Shown piece after piece: positions 6,208 through 6,983 of a DNA stretch of 6,983 nt. This DNA comes from JAFASC01 sp034669525. Lineage in GTDB: Bacteria > Pseudomonadota > Alphaproteobacteria > Rhizobiales > Beijerinckiaceae. The stretch covers positions 1-6,983 of the forward strand of contig JAXDNH010000040.1 of NCBI GenBank assembly GCA_034669525.1, written 5' to 3'. The notes below the pieces were generated by a model. That model was not told the origin of the DNA. It searched no databases and worked only from the letters and a program-made list of their open reading frames with translations. Each line of letters starts with the position of its first letter. Position 1 is the first letter of the stretch. The position numbers were made by a program, and so were the translations under genes.

Positions 6208-6228
6208 GCGTTTCGCTCCACCCTCTCG

Positions 6229-6819
6229 TCAGTCGAGTCGCGGCGCCCGCGTCGCGAACTGCTCGTCCTGCGGTGTCGCCGGCAGCTCGCCCTCGTCGCG
6301 CGCATGGCGCACCACTTCGAGGAGAAGGCGTAAGCCCAGCGGCGCCAGCGCGCGTTCCCAGAGCTCGCGGGCGGTTTCGCCCTTCTTCACGAACACCCAG
6401 TCTTGCGCGGCGATCGGGCCGGCGTCCAGCTTTTCGGCGAGGTGGTAAATCGTGCCGCCGGTGACCGAATCGCCCTCTTTCACGGTCCACTCGACCGCCG
6501 CCATGCCGCGGTGGCGCGGCAGCAGCGAGGGATGATAGCCGATGCCGCCGAGCCGCGCGCTCGCAACCGCATCATGCGCGACGCGGGCATGGCTGTGCGC
6601 GGTCACGATGAGGTCCGTTCCCGGCGCAATGGCGTCGATCGGCACAAGATGCGGATTTTCGTGCACATAGACCTCGATGCCGGCGGCGCGCGCGCCTTCG
6701 GCCAGCCTGTCGTCGGCGATCGGGACCGCCACACGCCCGATCTCTAGTCCCGGCTCTTTCAAAAGCAGATCAAGGACCGCGCGGCCAAAATATCGCGAAC
6801 CGACAAGCGTGATCTTCAT
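6229..6819 (-). CDS. Formyltransferase-fold protein (Formyl_trans_N), substrate unknown
   Basis: A 196-aa protein consisting almost only of the formyltransferase N-terminal fold: a Rossmann-like start (MKITLVGSRYFGRAVLDLLL), TDLIVTAHSHARV, the folate-type signature GYHPSLLPRHRG (94-105) and LAEKLDAGPI (127-136). The catalytic His and Asp of the family are His96 and Asp132, 36 residues apart. The usual catalytic Asn of NxHxSLLP is Gly94. The HPSLLPRHRG form resembles the hydrolase domain of 10-formyltetrahydrofolate dehydrogenase more than methionyl-tRNA formyltransferase. The C-terminal OB-like domain of the latter is missing, so this is not housekeeping Fmt. No Shine-Dalgarno site is seen; an imperfect AAAAG/CTTTT inverted repeat occupies 6823-6834, where it would lie. 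It is the first gene of the minus-strand operon with the FAH-family enzyme and hpaH, which suggests a catabolic or modification role. Confidence 0.82.
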   Translation of the reverse strand: MKITLVGSRYFGRAVLDLLLKEPGLEIGRVAVPIADDRLAEGARAAGIEVYVHENPHLVPIDAIAPGTDLIVTAHSHARVAHDAVASARLGGIGYHPSLLPRHRGMAAVEWTVKEGDSVTGGTIYHLAEKLDAGPIAAQDWVFVKKGETARELWERALAPLGLRLLLEVVRHARDEGELPATPQDEQFATRAPRLD

Positions 6820-6842
6820 GCGAAAAGAGCTTTTGGCGTGTG

Positions 6843-6889
6843 TTGACCGGGGCGGCCGGGAATACGCAGAATTCGCGGACGAAGGTCAA
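6843..6889. promoter_or_regulatory. Possible overlapping divergent promoters
   Basis: TTGACC (6843-6848) and its complement GGTCAA (6884-6889) face each other in the 102-nt gap between the divergent genes. For the plus strand, TTGACC is followed after 18 nt by CAGAAT (4 of 6). For the minus strand, only weak -10 matches (CGTATT or TATTCC) lie 17-19 nt away. Both boxes are classic -35-like, or the pair could be an operator with widely spaced half-sites. Confidence is low because the minus-strand -10 is poor. Confidence 0.25.
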
Positions 6890-6921
6890 GAGCGGGCCTG
6901 CACCGCGCGACCGGAGGAACC

Positions 6922-6983
6922 ATGCCGCGACAAATCATCGACATTTCCGTGCCGCTCGCCAACAAAATCCCCGCCGATCCGCC
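6922..6983 (+). CDS. Cyclase / kynurenine-formamidase-like family protein, 5' end only
   Basis: Only 20 complete codons are in the window. The sequence MPRQIIDISVPLANKIPADP fits the start of the cyclase family (PF04199 type), whose members open with a short strand 'x-IIDIS-x-PL' followed by a proline-rich segment. The metal-binding HxGTHxD motif expected later lies outside the window. GGAGG stands 4 nt before the ATG, supporting this start. The family includes kynurenine formamidase and related metal-dependent amidohydrolases. The gene diverges from the formyltransferase-like operon, so it may share its regulation. The family call rests on very little sequence. Confidence 0.6.
   Translation, partial: MPRQIIDISVPLANKIPADP

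Noticed and set aside
5563..6333. Plus-strand open frame of 256 codons
   Set aside because: Antisense to the FAH-family and formyltransferase-like genes, with no domain features; composition is that of a shadow.

Overview
The window reads as a high-GC alphaproteobacterial chromosome, most likely Hyphomicrobiales (Bradyrhizobium/Xanthobacteraceae-like). This rests on GC-rich codon use, the style of the proteins, and a CGTCATTGCGAG-type inverted-repeat element common in such genomes. No tool was run, so family assignments come from recognised motifs. There are nine genes, one of them cut by the window end. I see no RNA gene, CRISPR array or insertion sequence.

Left part (1-3108): a small four-helix membrane protein (46-459, minus); a compact, secreted MltB-type lytic transglycosylase (573-1361, minus); divergent from it a secreted YkuD L,D-transpeptidase with a Gly/Tyr/Gln repeat tail (1531-2196, plus); then an XRE/MmyB-like regulator (2305-3108, plus). 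A 36-nt segment carrying a 17-bp dyad, ATTAaCTCcGAGgTAAT, occurs twice with one mismatch. One copy lies upstream of the regulator and the other upstream of the membrane protein 1.8 kb away. This suggests a two-target regulon that skips over the two cell-wall genes between them.

Middle (3109-3242): the regulator converges with a second, full-length MltB-type transglycosylase. The gap is filled by a REP/MITE-like hairpin element.

Right part (3243-6983): four minus-strand genes form a tight operon, in transcription order formyltransferase-like protein, FAH-family enzyme, HpaH-type hydratase and the full-length lytic transglycosylase. Gaps are 21 nt, then a TGATG overlap, then an ATGA overlap. 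Hydratase plus FAH-family enzyme fit the lower part of an aromatic meta-cleavage route such as homoprotocatechuate degradation. The ring-cleavage dioxygenase, dehydrogenase and aldolase are not in view. Diverging from the operon at the right edge is the start of a cyclase/kynurenine-formamidase-like gene. The most interesting points are the twin operators, the aromatic-catabolism/cell-wall operon fusion, and a formyltransferase-fold protein of unknown substrate beside a possible metal-dependent formamidase.
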